Source: Raoultibacter massiliensis (GTDB taxonomy: Bacteria > Actinomycetota > Coriobacteriia > Coriobacteriales > Eggerthellaceae). Taken from it: a DNA stretch of 64,000 nt. The stretch spans positions 609,870-673,869 of the forward strand of contig NZ_LT962670.1 of NCBI RefSeq assembly GCF_900199545.1, in the 5' to 3' direction. Each line of letters begins with the position of its first letter. Positions within the stretch are counted from its first letter, which is position 1. Position numbers and translations under genes: made by a program. The notes under the pieces are model-generated. The model was not told where the DNA came from, made no database searches, and worked only from the letters and a program-made list of their open reading frames with translations. Below are positions 45,329 through 53,783 of the stretch, in pieces.

Positions 45329-46135
45329 CTAGCCCGCCCGCTTGTCCAGCCATTCGATTGCATCGCGGATGACGAGATCGCGGTCGAACTCGTTGAATAT
45401 TTCGTGGCAGAGCCCTGCGTATACGCGAAGCGATTTATCCGTCGACGAGATTTCTTCGAACATGTCGAGGCTGTCTTCGGGGGCGACGAGCCCGTCGTTG
45501 CCGCCGTGAAGCAGGATCACCGGATCTGAAAATGCGGCGGCGTTCTCTTTGAGCCAGCTGTGCCCTTGATGCACGGCGCGCAAAAGGCCGACCGACATCT
45601 CTTTGGCGACGAACTTGTCCTCCTGATAGGCCTTCACGACCGCTGGGTCGGAGCAGACGCCGTCTCCAAGTTCGTTGGGCAGGTATGAGGCGCTATCGAG
45701 GGAGTCGTCGACGAGGGCAAGGCCTTTGTGATCGCGCGTCCATGCGCCGGAGAGCACGTAGCCGGAGAGCTTTTCCGGGTGCGCCGTGCCGTAGCTCGCC
45801 GCGCCGAAACCTCCCATGGAATGGCCGATCATGTAAATCGGCAACCCGGGAAACGCCCGCTTTGCCGCTTCGACGAACAGATCGATGTCCTTGACGATAA
45901 CCTCGCGGTCGGCGAAGTACACGAGCTTTCCCATGGATCGCCCATGGCCGCGATGGTCGAAGCGAACCGTGGCATAGCCGGCGGCGTTGAGCTTGGCGAC
46001 GAGGTAGTCGTATCGGCCGTAATGTTCGCAAAGTCCGTGCACGATGACGACAACGGCTTTCGGATCGCTCGGTGCATCGTTCTTTCCGCAGAGCAGAACG
46101 TTGTCGAAGGTCGCTTCGGTAAATTCTTTGTTCAT
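45329..46135 (-). CDS. Alpha/beta hydrolase, monoacylglycerol lipase-like
   Basis: A 268-residue serine hydrolase. The nucleophile elbow is GHSMGG, the oxyanion region VIVHGLCEHYGRY, and the rest of the triad is in GGNDGLV (Asp) and GLCHEIFNE (His); RFDHRGHGRS is the family's typical strand. It fits the Hydrolase_4 group of lysophospholipases and monoacylglycerol lipases. No signal peptide. ATG at 46135 has AGGAG five bases upstream; GTG at 46141 overlaps that site. Confidence 0.88.
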   Translation of the reverse strand: MNKEFTEATFDNVLLCGKNDAPSDPKAVVVIVHGLCEHYGRYDYLVAKLNAAGYATVRFDHRGHGRSMGKLVYFADREVIVKDIDLFVEAAKRAFPGLPIYMIGHSMGGFGAASYGTAHPEKLSGYVLSGAWTRDHKGLALVDDSLDSASYLPNELGDGVCSDPAVVKAYQEDKFVAKEMSVGLLRAVHQGHSWLKENAAAFSDPVILLHGGNDGLVAPEDSLDMFEEISSTDKSLRVYAGLCHEIFNEFDRDLVIRDAIEWLDKRAG

Positions 46136-46315
46136 TGCCACTCCTGTCGGGTCGGTGGATTCTCGAAGGATCCGGTGAAAAACGCACAGTGCAGATGCCG
46201 TCTGCTTTCGTTGGGTTCATTCTAGCGTATGGAAGCCGTGGTTATGCGGGCGGTTGCGGTGGCAATGGAGTGGTTTTTGTGCCACGATATGCTGATCCGA
46301 TGAAAGGAGGCGGCA

Positions 46316-46444
46316 ATGGAGTTGGAATCGTGCACGGCGGCATGTTTGGGCGACGGCCTGATGCCGCTTGCAATCGGCGGAGTCATCGTTGTCGCGCTTG
46401 TCGCGCTTGTGATCGCATTCGTGTTCATGAAGCGCAAGGGGTAA
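46316..46444 (+). CDS. Small single-span membrane protein (42 residues)
   Basis: Begins MELESCTAACLGDGLMPLAI, continues as a strongly hydrophobic helix (GGVIVVALVALVIAFVFM) and ends KRKG, so the C-terminus is cytoplasmic. AAAGGAGG lies just before the ATG. It ends nine bases before rsmI and is probably co-transcribed with it. Two cysteines near the outer end are notable. No family recognised. Confidence 0.65.
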   Translation: MELESCTAACLGDGLMPLAIGGVIVVALVALVIAFVFMKRKG

Positions 46445-46453
46445 GGATACGTC

Positions 46454-47308
46454 ATGTCGCAGACCGGTAAGCTCGTCATATGCCCAACGCCGCTGGGAAA
46501 TCTCGGCGATATGCCCGCGCGTGCGCTCGACGCCCTGCGGGAGGCCGATACCGTATGCGCCGAGGACACGCGCATAACGGGCAGGCTCCTTGCCGCTTTC
46601 GAAATTTCGAAGCGGCTTGAGCGTCTTGACGAACAGGCGCTCTCGAGTCAGGCCGAGCGCATAGTCGATCGCGTGGCGTGCGGCGAGGTCATTGCGTATT
46701 GCAGCGATGCGGGCATGCCCGGCGTGTCCGACCCGGGGCTGAGGCTGGTCCGTGCCGCTCAGGAGGCAGGCGTGCCGGTAGAAGTGCTTCCGGGACCGAC
46801 CGCCGTTGCCACCGCCTACGTGGCGAGTGGAATCGAGAGCGCCCGATTCTACTTCGGCGGATTCTTCCCGCGCAGGGAGGCCGAACGAACGGAGCTGCTC
46901 GAACAGCTCAAGCCGCTCGACGCCGCGTTGCTGTTCTACGAAAGCCCGAAGCGGCTTGCCTCGGCGCTTGCCGCGATCGCTCAAGCTTATCCAGAGCGAG
47001 AAGCGGCGGTTTGCCGCGAGCTTACTAAACTGCATGAAGAAGTGGTGCGCGATCGGACGGGAGAGCTTGCCGCTCGGTTCGCCGAGCGCGAGCGCGCGGG
47101 CGCTCTCAAGGGCGAGATCGTCATCGTTGTCGGCGGTCCTTCGAAGCGGGAAAGCGCGCTTGATGCGAAGCGGGCTCTCGATGCGGCACGCTTGCGTGCT
47201 TCCGAGCTCAAGGCCGAAGGCGGGCATACGAAGAAGGATATCGCCGCTGCCATTCAGGCCGAGTTCGGCATAACCCGCAACGATGCCTATGCCATTGCGA
47301 TCGGATAG
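46454..47308 (+). CDS. rsmI: 16S rRNA C1402 ribose 2'-O-methyltransferase
   Basis: A 284-residue member of the tetrapyrrole-methylase-fold family. CPTPLGNLGDMPARAL, EDTRITGRLL, YCSDAGMPGVSDPGLRL and LPGPTAVATAYVASG are the RsmI signature stretches, and the C-terminal SAM region follows. It methylates the 2'-OH of C1402 in the ribosomal decoding centre. AAGGA lies seven bases before the ATG. Second gene after the 42-residue membrane protein, followed closely by a MATE pump. Confidence 0.95.
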   Translation: MSQTGKLVICPTPLGNLGDMPARALDALREADTVCAEDTRITGRLLAAFEISKRLERLDEQALSSQAERIVDRVACGEVIAYCSDAGMPGVSDPGLRLVRAAQEAGVPVEVLPGPTAVATAYVASGIESARFYFGGFFPRREAERTELLEQLKPLDAALLFYESPKRLASALAAIAQAYPEREAAVCRELTKLHEEVVRDRTGELAARFAERERAGALKGEIVIVVGGPSKRESALDAKRALDAARLRASELKAEGGHTKKDIAAAIQAEFGITRNDAYAIAIG

Positions 47309-47317
47309 GCCGATTTG

Positions 47318-48655
47318 ATGGACGCCTCGCTGGAAGGGCCGGTAGGCAGGCAGTTTGTACGCTACGTGACGCCGAACGTGCTCGGCATGATTGCCATGTC
47401 GGCCTATATCCTGGCCGATACGTTCTTCATTGCGAACGGGGTGGGGCCAAACGGGCTCGCGGCGCTCAATTTTGCAATCGTCGTATGGACCGTCATGCAG
47501 GCGACGGGCCTCATGCTCGGCATAGGCGGCGCGACGAAATTCCAGGTGTTCAAATCGCAAGGCGATGCAGACGCGGCGAGCCGCACGTTTTCAAATGCGG
47601 TCATGCTCGCGCTGTTCGCTGCCGCCGTGTACCTGGTTGCGGTCAACCTGTTCGCTGCCCCCGTTTCTTACGCGCTCGGCGCGGATTCCGATACAGTGGG
47701 CCTTACCGAAACATATCTCAGGGTTCTTTTCGGCTTTGCTCCGTTCTTCCTGATGAACAACGTGCTTTTGCCGTTTGTTCGCAACGATGGGAGCCCTCGG
47801 CTTGCGATGGGCGGCATGGTTTTGGGCAGCATGGCCAATATTGCGCTCGATTATCTTTTCATCATGGTGTTCGGGTGGGGCATGTTCGGCGCGGCGTTCG
47901 CCACGGGCGTCGCCCCGATGCTGAGCATGGCGGTGCTTTCTGTGCATTTCCTCAAGCGCCGCAACACGTTCGAGTTCGTAAAGACGTTGCCTGACGTTCG
48001 TTTGATGGGAGGCTTCGCTGTGCTCGGCGCCTCATCGTTCATCGTGGAGATCAGCGGAGGCGTCGTTCTGCTCATCTTCAATCTCATCATCCTTTCGTTC
48101 GAAGGTAATATCGGCGTTGCCGCCTACGGCATCGTTGCGAACATCGCATTCGTGGCAACGGCCCTGTTCGTGGGTACCGCCCAGGGGATTCAACCCCTTG
48201 CTTCGCATCATTATGCGCAGGGCGATGAGCGCAACCTCAAACGCGTTTTGCGGTATGCGTTGTTGACGGCTCTCGTCATATCGCTTGCTCTGATCGCGGT
48301 CGTCTGGGCTCTATCCGAGCCCTTGGCCGCTGCATTCAACCGCGATGACGATCCTCGTCTGACGGCGCTCGCCGCCGAGGGCATGCGGCTGTACTTTGCA
48401 GGCTATCTGTTTGCGGGCGCCAACATCGTTTCGGCGGCGTTTTTCAGCGCAGTCGAACAGCCGGGGCGCGGGCTCGCCATTTCGATCGGACGCGGATTCG
48501 TAGCTATCGTCGCATTCGTGTTCGCGTTCGCCGCGCTGTTCGGCATGGTTGGCGTGTGGATCACGTTCCCGGCGGCCGAAGCGGCAACCGCCTGCCTGAC
48601 GGCGTACTTCCTTGTTCGGTTTTCGAAAGCGATGGGGTGTCGGCATGCTGGGTAG
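47318..48655 (+). CDS. MATE-family efflux protein
   Basis: A 445-residue transporter with twelve hydrophobic segments. MATE features are MIAMSAYILADTFFIANGVG in the first helices and GTAQGIQPLASHHYAQGDE in the second half. MATE proteins expel cationic or drug-like compounds using sodium or protons; the substrate cannot be told. Start is ATG 47318 (an in-frame TTG precedes it), nine bases after rsmI; its end overlaps the next gene by 11 bases. Confidence 0.9.
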   Translation: MDASLEGPVGRQFVRYVTPNVLGMIAMSAYILADTFFIANGVGPNGLAALNFAIVVWTVMQATGLMLGIGGATKFQVFKSQGDADAASRTFSNAVMLALFAAAVYLVAVNLFAAPVSYALGADSDTVGLTETYLRVLFGFAPFFLMNNVLLPFVRNDGSPRLAMGGMVLGSMANIALDYLFIMVFGWGMFGAAFATGVAPMLSMAVLSVHFLKRRNTFEFVKTLPDVRLMGGFAVLGASSFIVEISGGVVLLIFNLIILSFEGNIGVAAYGIVANIAFVATALFVGTAQGIQPLASHHYAQGDERNLKRVLRYALLTALVISLALIAVVWALSEPLAAAFNRDDDPRLTALAAEGMRLYFAGYLFAGANIVSAAFFSAVEQPGRGLAISIGRGFVAIVAFVFAFAALFGMVGVWITFPAAEAATACLTAYFLVRFSKAMGCRHAG

Positions 48656-49283
48656 AAATGGAAGGGCGGATCGGGGCAAAGGCCCTGCGACTCATGCGCA
48701 AAGGGGCAGACGGCCCGTGCGAAGGGGCGCCGGCACAAAGCTCGAGGTTCGAGAGCTTCAGGTTGACGATCTTTCGGTGGCGCTGACCGTCAAGCGCATC
48801 AAGAACGTCAACCTCCGCGTGAAACCCGATGGAACGATTTCCGTATCCGCTCCGCCTTGGGTGGGAGATCGTCAGATTGCGGCGTTCGTGCGCGAAAAAC
48901 GCGGCTGGATCGAGGCAAGAAGGCAGGCGGCTGCGGATTCTCCCCGAAGCCTTGCAGAAGACGCCTCCCCCGAAGAGGTTGCGGCGTGGCGCTCGGTTGT
49001 CGAAGCGGTCGTGCCGGCTCTTATCGGCAAGTGGGAGCCCGTTATGGGCGTGCGTGCGGGAAAAATCGCATATCGCAATATGACGAGCCGATGGGGGAGC
49101 TGCAACCCTAAGACGGGTCGGATCTGCATCAACGTACAGCTTGCCAAGTATCCGCCCGAGTGCCTGGAGTACGTGGTCGTTCACGAGTTGTGCCATCTGC
49201 TCGAGCGGGGCCACGGGCCGCGGTTCAAGGCTTTGATGGACTCGTTTCTGCCCGATTGGCGCAGTATAAGAGCGCAGCTGTGA
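48645..49283 (+). CDS. YgjP-like M48-type metallopeptidase (DUF45)
   Basis: A 212-residue protein. After a basic N-terminus comes VKRIKNVNLRVKPDGTISV, then NMTSRWGSCNPKTGRICIN and the zinc motif in VVHELCHLLERGHGPRF, the full signature of YgjP/DUF45 metallopeptidases. No signal peptide, so cytosolic; physiological target unknown. Start at 48645 lies within the MATE gene end, showing translational coupling. Confidence 0.88.
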   Translation: MLGRNGRADRGKGPATHAQRGRRPVRRGAGTKLEVRELQVDDLSVALTVKRIKNVNLRVKPDGTISVSAPPWVGDRQIAAFVREKRGWIEARRQAAADSPRSLAEDASPEEVAAWRSVVEAVVPALIGKWEPVMGVRAGKIAYRNMTSRWGSCNPKTGRICINVQLAKYPPECLEYVVVHELCHLLERGHGPRFKALMDSFLPDWRSIRAQL

Positions 49284-49440
49284 TCGTGAGGCGCCTCCTC
49301 GGGTTGTACCGCTGCGAGTGCACCTCGTCCGCATCTTTTTTGAATCCTGCCATAAGGCGAGCATTGCGGCGAAGCGCCAATTTCGTGACGGGCGGGCAAC
49401 CGAACGGTTGGCAGCGGGAATGCCTGTTCATAATGATGAT

Positions 49441-50931
49441 ATGAAACGTGCTGCCGAAACATCCCGTCAAGCCGCAGAAGCGCAAACCGATCTTGCCGAA
49501 GGCGAGGTTTCTGACGTGCGTTTTGACGATGCCCCCATCGAAGCGGGAATGCCGAAACGCAAGCGGATGATCGTTCTCGGCGTCATGATAACGGGCACCT
49601 TCTTCGCTTCTCTTTCGCAAAGCATGCTCATTGCTGCGCTGCCGACCATCATGGAGCAGTTCGGCGTCGATGCGACGCTCGGGCAGCTGCTTACGACGTC
49701 CTATATCTTCACTCTTGGCTTGATATCGGCTATGACGGCTGCCCTTATCGGCAAATTCAACACTAAGTACCTGTTTATCGCTGCTATGGCCTGCTTCGTT
49801 ATCGGATGCGCGGCAGCCTTATTCGCGCCGAACTACTGGCTTCTTCTCGGCGCGCGCCTTCTGCAGGCCGGGGGAGCGGGCGTGGCCCTTCCTCTTGTGC
49901 AGGTGGTTGCGTTATCGGTGTATCCGAAGGAGCAATACGGGCGGGCCATGGGGCTTGTCGGCCTCATCATCGGGTTCGCCCCCGCCATCGGCCCGACGGT
50001 TTCGGGCTTCATGATCGATTTCTGGGGATGGAAGTCGATCTTTCTGATCCTGGGTTCTATCGTTGCCTTCATCACGATGGCTTCGGCCTTTGTTCTCACC
50101 GATGCGGCGGAGCACGAGCGCGAACGGTTCGACGGGCTTTCGGCCGTACTGTACACGGTTGGATTCGTGTCTTTCATGATCGGCGTAACGGCGGCCGAAT
50201 CGCTGGGGCTGGGTGACGTGCGCGCATACGTTTTTCCCGTCATCGGAACCGTGGTTCTGTTTGCATTTGCGCGCAGGCAGTTTAAGATCGAGAACCCGCT
50301 GCTGAAGCTGCGATGTCTGAAAAACAGGCAATTCGGCATCGCGACTGTGCTCGTCGTGGTTACGCAGATCGCGCTTATGGTGGGAGCCATTATGGTTCCA
50401 CTGTTCGTGCAGGACATTCAAGGGAAAAGCGCCATGGAATCGGGCCTGACGATTCTTCCCGGCGCCCTGCTTCTCGGTTTTCTGAACCCGCTTACCGGGC
50501 GCCTGCTCGACAAATACGGGCCCCGTCCGCTCATCGCTGCGGGATGTGCGCTTCTTATCATCGGCACGCTCGTGTTCGTGAAACTGGGGACGGGGGCTCC
50601 CGCCTGGATCGTGACGGTATCGTACGGCATCCGCATCGTAGGCGTTGCCTGTCTCATGATGCCGATGACGGCGCATGGATGCGCGGCTCTTCCCGCCGAC
50701 GATCTTGCCCAGGGCACGGCCATCATGACATCGTTTCGGCAGGTGTTCGGGGCGATCGGCAGCTCTATTCTCGTTGCCGTCATGACGGGAAACGCCGAAA
50801 CCGCTACCGGTATCGATCTCTTCGGTTTCGGGGTGAGCTTCGAGGTGCAGGCCGCTGTCGTGTTCGCAGGACTCGTCATCGGGCTTGCTTTCATTCCTCG
50901 AAAAGATAAAACTGGCGTAAGACACGCCTGA
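49441..50931 (+). CDS. DHA2-family (EmrB-like) MFS drug exporter
   Basis: A 496-residue transporter with about fourteen hydrophobic segments after a roughly 40-residue polar N-terminus. SMLIAALPTIMEQFGV in the first helix, LQAGGAGVALPLVQVVA and GPTVSGFMIDFWGWKSIF are typical of the 14-helix DHA2 group. The start is uncertain: ATG 49441 has no ribosome binding site, but CATAAT ends six bases before it and TTGGCA lies 15 bases further upstream, which could indicate a leaderless message; ATG 49420 is the alternative. Confidence 0.85.
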   Translation: MKRAAETSRQAAEAQTDLAEGEVSDVRFDDAPIEAGMPKRKRMIVLGVMITGTFFASLSQSMLIAALPTIMEQFGVDATLGQLLTTSYIFTLGLISAMTAALIGKFNTKYLFIAAMACFVIGCAAALFAPNYWLLLGARLLQAGGAGVALPLVQVVALSVYPKEQYGRAMGLVGLIIGFAPAIGPTVSGFMIDFWGWKSIFLILGSIVAFITMASAFVLTDAAEHERERFDGLSAVLYTVGFVSFMIGVTAAESLGLGDVRAYVFPVIGTVVLFAFARRQFKIENPLLKLRCLKNRQFGIATVLVVVTQIALMVGAIMVPLFVQDIQGKSAMESGLTILPGALLLGFLNPLTGRLLDKYGPRPLIAAGCALLIIGTLVFVKLGTGAPAWIVTVSYGIRIVGVACLMMPMTAHGCAALPADDLAQGTAIMTSFRQVFGAIGSSILVAVMTGNAETATGIDLFGFGVSFEVQAAVVFAGLVIGLAFIPRKDKTGVRHA

Positions 50932-50945
50932 GGAAAGCGAGCGAT

Positions 50946-51110
50946 ATGGGAAGCGATAGACGGAGCTTGATGGAAAACATGGCCTTGGGGGCGTGGTGCG
51001 ACGTTGCGGAAGAGTCGATCGAGAGAGATCTCGAGCGGGCTCGCGCCCTGGCCTGCCGCTTCAACAGCGAACAGGGCCTTACAACCGAGCAGCGAACTCG
51101 GCCGCTAGAT
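50946..51110 (+). pseudogene. Truncated maltose/sugar O-acetyltransferase (N-terminal Mac domain only)
   Basis: The frame reads MENMALGAWCDVAEESIERD then LERARALACRFNSEQGLTTE, which follows the N-terminal Mac domain of maltose and nodulation-type O-acetyltransferases (Gly-x-Trp/Tyr-x-Asp, then Arg-Ala-x-x-Leu ... Phe-Asn). After about residue 53 the similarity stops and the frame runs into the end of the opposite-strand peptidoglycan hydrolase gene. The left-handed beta-helix catalytic part is missing, so the gene is a remnant. It sits 14 bases after the DHA2 exporter. Confidence 0.55.
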
Positions 51111-52222
51111 CATTTCCATCTGGGCGAGGGTGGTGTTGTACCAATGCTCCCAATTGGGCGGGCAGTATTTCTTGGCCGACTCGACCGAGATCGTGTATCC
51201 GTAGCCGCGTGCGAGGCCGCGCACGTGAGCATCGATTGCTTCTTCCCAGCTTGACCAGCTTACGCTGCCCCAGCCCCATGCGTTGTACGGGTAAGCGCAA
51301 TGCGCGCCCTTCGAGCTTTCGGTGAGTGAGATGGCAGGAGACCAGCGAGGGTCGACGCCGTAGTTCCACGCGGCTTCGGCGAAGGTTTCCCCTGTCCCGC
51401 CAAAGGCGATCCCGCCAGATACGCGTCGATGCGGGGCGTCCATTCGCTTACGAACGCCTGCTTGTCGGTCGACCAGTCAACGTCGTTGCTCGGAGGATCG
51501 GCAACTTCACTGCCGCCGCTTGGCGATTCGGGTTGCTGTTCCGAGGCGCTGTTCGCGGCTTCGTCGGCCTTTTCCTGCTCGATTTCGGCAGCCTTTGCCG
51601 CTTCTTCGGCTGCCTTCTGCTCGGCCGCCGCCGCTTCAGCTGCTTTCTTCTGAGCTTCTTCGCGCGCTTCCTGCGCAACCTTCAGAGCGTCTTCGGCGCG
51701 AATCTTTTCCGTTTCCGCATCCTGGCGTTTTTCCTCAAGCGCTTTTTCGGTTTCTTCGAGTTCGTTTTGCATATTCGCGAGCTGGTTGATCTCGTTCACG
51801 TTCTTCGTGTAGATGCGATCGATGTACTCGTAGGTGGTAAGGAAGTCTTCAAGCGTGCCCACGTTAAGCAGCATGTCGATCAGCGAATAGCCCTCGTTCT
51901 GCAAATTGTAGAGGGCTTTCATGGCGTCGCCGCTCTTCTCTTGCTGGCCGGGGAGCGAGGCGGCGAGCTCGTCGATTCGGGCTCGGGTGTCTTCGATTTG
52001 CCGCTCGACCGATTCGAGGTTGGCGACGGCTTCATTGTAATCGAGGGCGGTTTGCTCGACCTTTTGCTGCAGCTCGTCGGGCTCGGCGTCGATTTCGGTG
52101 GTTTCGGCTTTGGCTGTGAGGGGGGCGGCAAGAGAGAACGCTAAGACGCATGCGACGATGCAGGCGAAAGCCTTGCGGGCGTCGAACGTTGGCGTAGTGC
52201 GTTTGTTAAGTAAGGTAGCCAT
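51105..52222 (-). pseudogene. Secreted coiled-coil peptidoglycan hydrolase, interrupted by a -1 frameshift
   Basis: Read across the shift this is a protein of about 372 residues: a signal peptide (FACIVACVLAFSLAAPLTAK), a long coiled coil (about 42-205) rich in Ala/Glu/Lys, a Pro/Ser linker, then a lysozyme/glucosaminidase-like domain (WNYGVDPRWSPAISLTESSK, then YNAWGWGSVSWSSWEEAID). The first frame covers 52222 to 51260, the second 51443 to 51105. They join in -1 register at a GGGG run (coding strand; 51389-51392), where a lost G, a sequencing error or ribosomal slippage would each explain the break. Proteins of this build cleave peptidoglycan during division or growth. Confidence 0.8.
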
Positions 52223-52518
52223 ACGAATCTCGAAGTATACCTGACGTCGTTTTGCGGGGCCTCACCCGTCATGAAAGGCACATAAGCACGGTTGCTTGCG
52301 AAGGAGGCTGCGAAGGGCCTTGTTTCTCCGAAGAAAGAGAAAGCCCATCGATCGGCTTTGACGTCTATCGACCATAGGGGATAAACCCTACATTTACCCT
52401 GGGAAAAGGGCTATATCGGACGGCCGTGGTATCATTTCCGCGAGGAGACGCCACAGATGGCGTGCTCGTGTCGGCATTCGCGCCGAGGGCGCGCCGCCTT
52501 GGTGCGAGGGGAGACGAG

Positions 52519-53685
52519 ATGAAAAAGGCGCAGCTGCCGCTTCAAACATTAGATCTGATCGCAGGATTCATGGTTTGGGTGATCCTGTCGTCGCTTCTGC
52601 CGTTCATCAGTCATGACATATACATTCCCGACGATATGCTCGCCCTCGTAACTGCAGTGCCTGTGATACTCGGCTCCGTTTTGCGCATTCCATTCGGGTA
52701 TTACGCCAATCTTCTCGGTGCACGCGCGGTGTTCCTTGCGAGCTTTATCGCGCTCCTGTTCCCCGTTTTCTTCTTGAGTGAGGCAACGACATACATCGAC
52801 CTGCTTATCGGGGGAGTGTTTCTCGGTTTCGGCGGGGCGATCTTCTCGGTTGGCGTCACATCGCTTCCAAAGTACTATCCGAAAGAACGCCACGGTTTCG
52901 TGAACGGAGTCTACGGATTCGGGAACATGGGCACGGCGGTCACCACTTATCTTGCGCCGGTGCTCGCCGTTCGGTTCGGATGGCAGATTGCTGTGAAATT
53001 CTATCTGGGTCTTTTGCTTGCGATGATCGCCCTGAACTTCTTTTTGGGCGATCGCAGCGAGCCTAAAGTGAAGACGCCCATCGTTCAGCAAATCAAGCAG
53101 GTGTGGAAAGACGAGAAGCTTTGGTTCTTCTCGCTGTTCTACTTCGTCACGTTTGGGGCGTTCGTTGCGCTCACGGTGTTCTTGCCCAACTTCCTCGTGT
53201 CGACCTACGGGATCGACGGCGTGACGGCGGGTGTTCTGACATCGGCGTTCATCGTCGTTGCGGCATGCGTGCGCGTGCTTGGCGGTTGGCTTTCCGATCG
53301 GCTGAACTGCTGGAGGCTTCTTGCGGGGGTGTTTGCCGGCATGGCCGCAGGCGCACTCGTGCTTGCCGCGATGCCGGGCCTCGAACTGTTCATGGCGGGC
53401 GTGTACATTATCAGCATCGCCTGCGGCATCGGCAACGGCGTGGTGTTCAAGCTCGTGCCGACGTATTTCATCGGTCAGGCGGGGCCCGTCAACGGTATCG
53501 TGTCGATGATGGGCGGACTGGGCGGCTTTTTCCCGCCGCTGGTGCTTGCGGCTTTTCTTAGAGCTACAGGGTCCTGCTCGCTCGGGTTCGTTGCGTTTGC
53601 GGGTTCCGTCCTCGTATGTTTGGCGGCGGCTGCTTGGCTCGGCAGGTCCGAGTCGCGAAAACACCGTGGTGCCTCCGCCGAATAG
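52519..53685 (+). CDS. MFS transporter, NarK nitrate/nitrite porter-like
   Basis: A 388-residue carrier with twelve hydrophobic segments. GGAIFSVGVTSLPKYYPKER and HGFVNGVYGFGNMGTAVTTY follow the glycine-rich helix of the nitrate-nitrite porter family. No nitrate reductase is nearby, so the substrate might also be another small anion. ATG at 52519 has GGGGAG six bases upstream; the frame is open further upstream. The gap 52223-52518 between it and the divergent hydrolase has no clear promoter. Confidence 0.82.
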   Translation: MKKAQLPLQTLDLIAGFMVWVILSSLLPFISHDIYIPDDMLALVTAVPVILGSVLRIPFGYYANLLGARAVFLASFIALLFPVFFLSEATTYIDLLIGGVFLGFGGAIFSVGVTSLPKYYPKERHGFVNGVYGFGNMGTAVTTYLAPVLAVRFGWQIAVKFYLGLLLAMIALNFFLGDRSEPKVKTPIVQQIKQVWKDEKLWFFSLFYFVTFGAFVALTVFLPNFLVSTYGIDGVTAGVLTSAFIVVAACVRVLGGWLSDRLNCWRLLAGVFAGMAAGALVLAAMPGLELFMAGVYIISIACGIGNGVVFKLVPTYFIGQAGPVNGIVSMMGGLGGFFPPLVLAAFLRATGSCSLGFVAFAGSVLVCLAAAAWLGRSESRKHRGASAE

Positions 53686-53783
53686 CAGGCGTTGCGGCTG
53701 TGCCGTGCTAGAATAGCGGGCACGCACCCATACGCACAGGCGCGCGATGTCATCGGTCGCGAGAGCCGAATGAGAGGAACACC

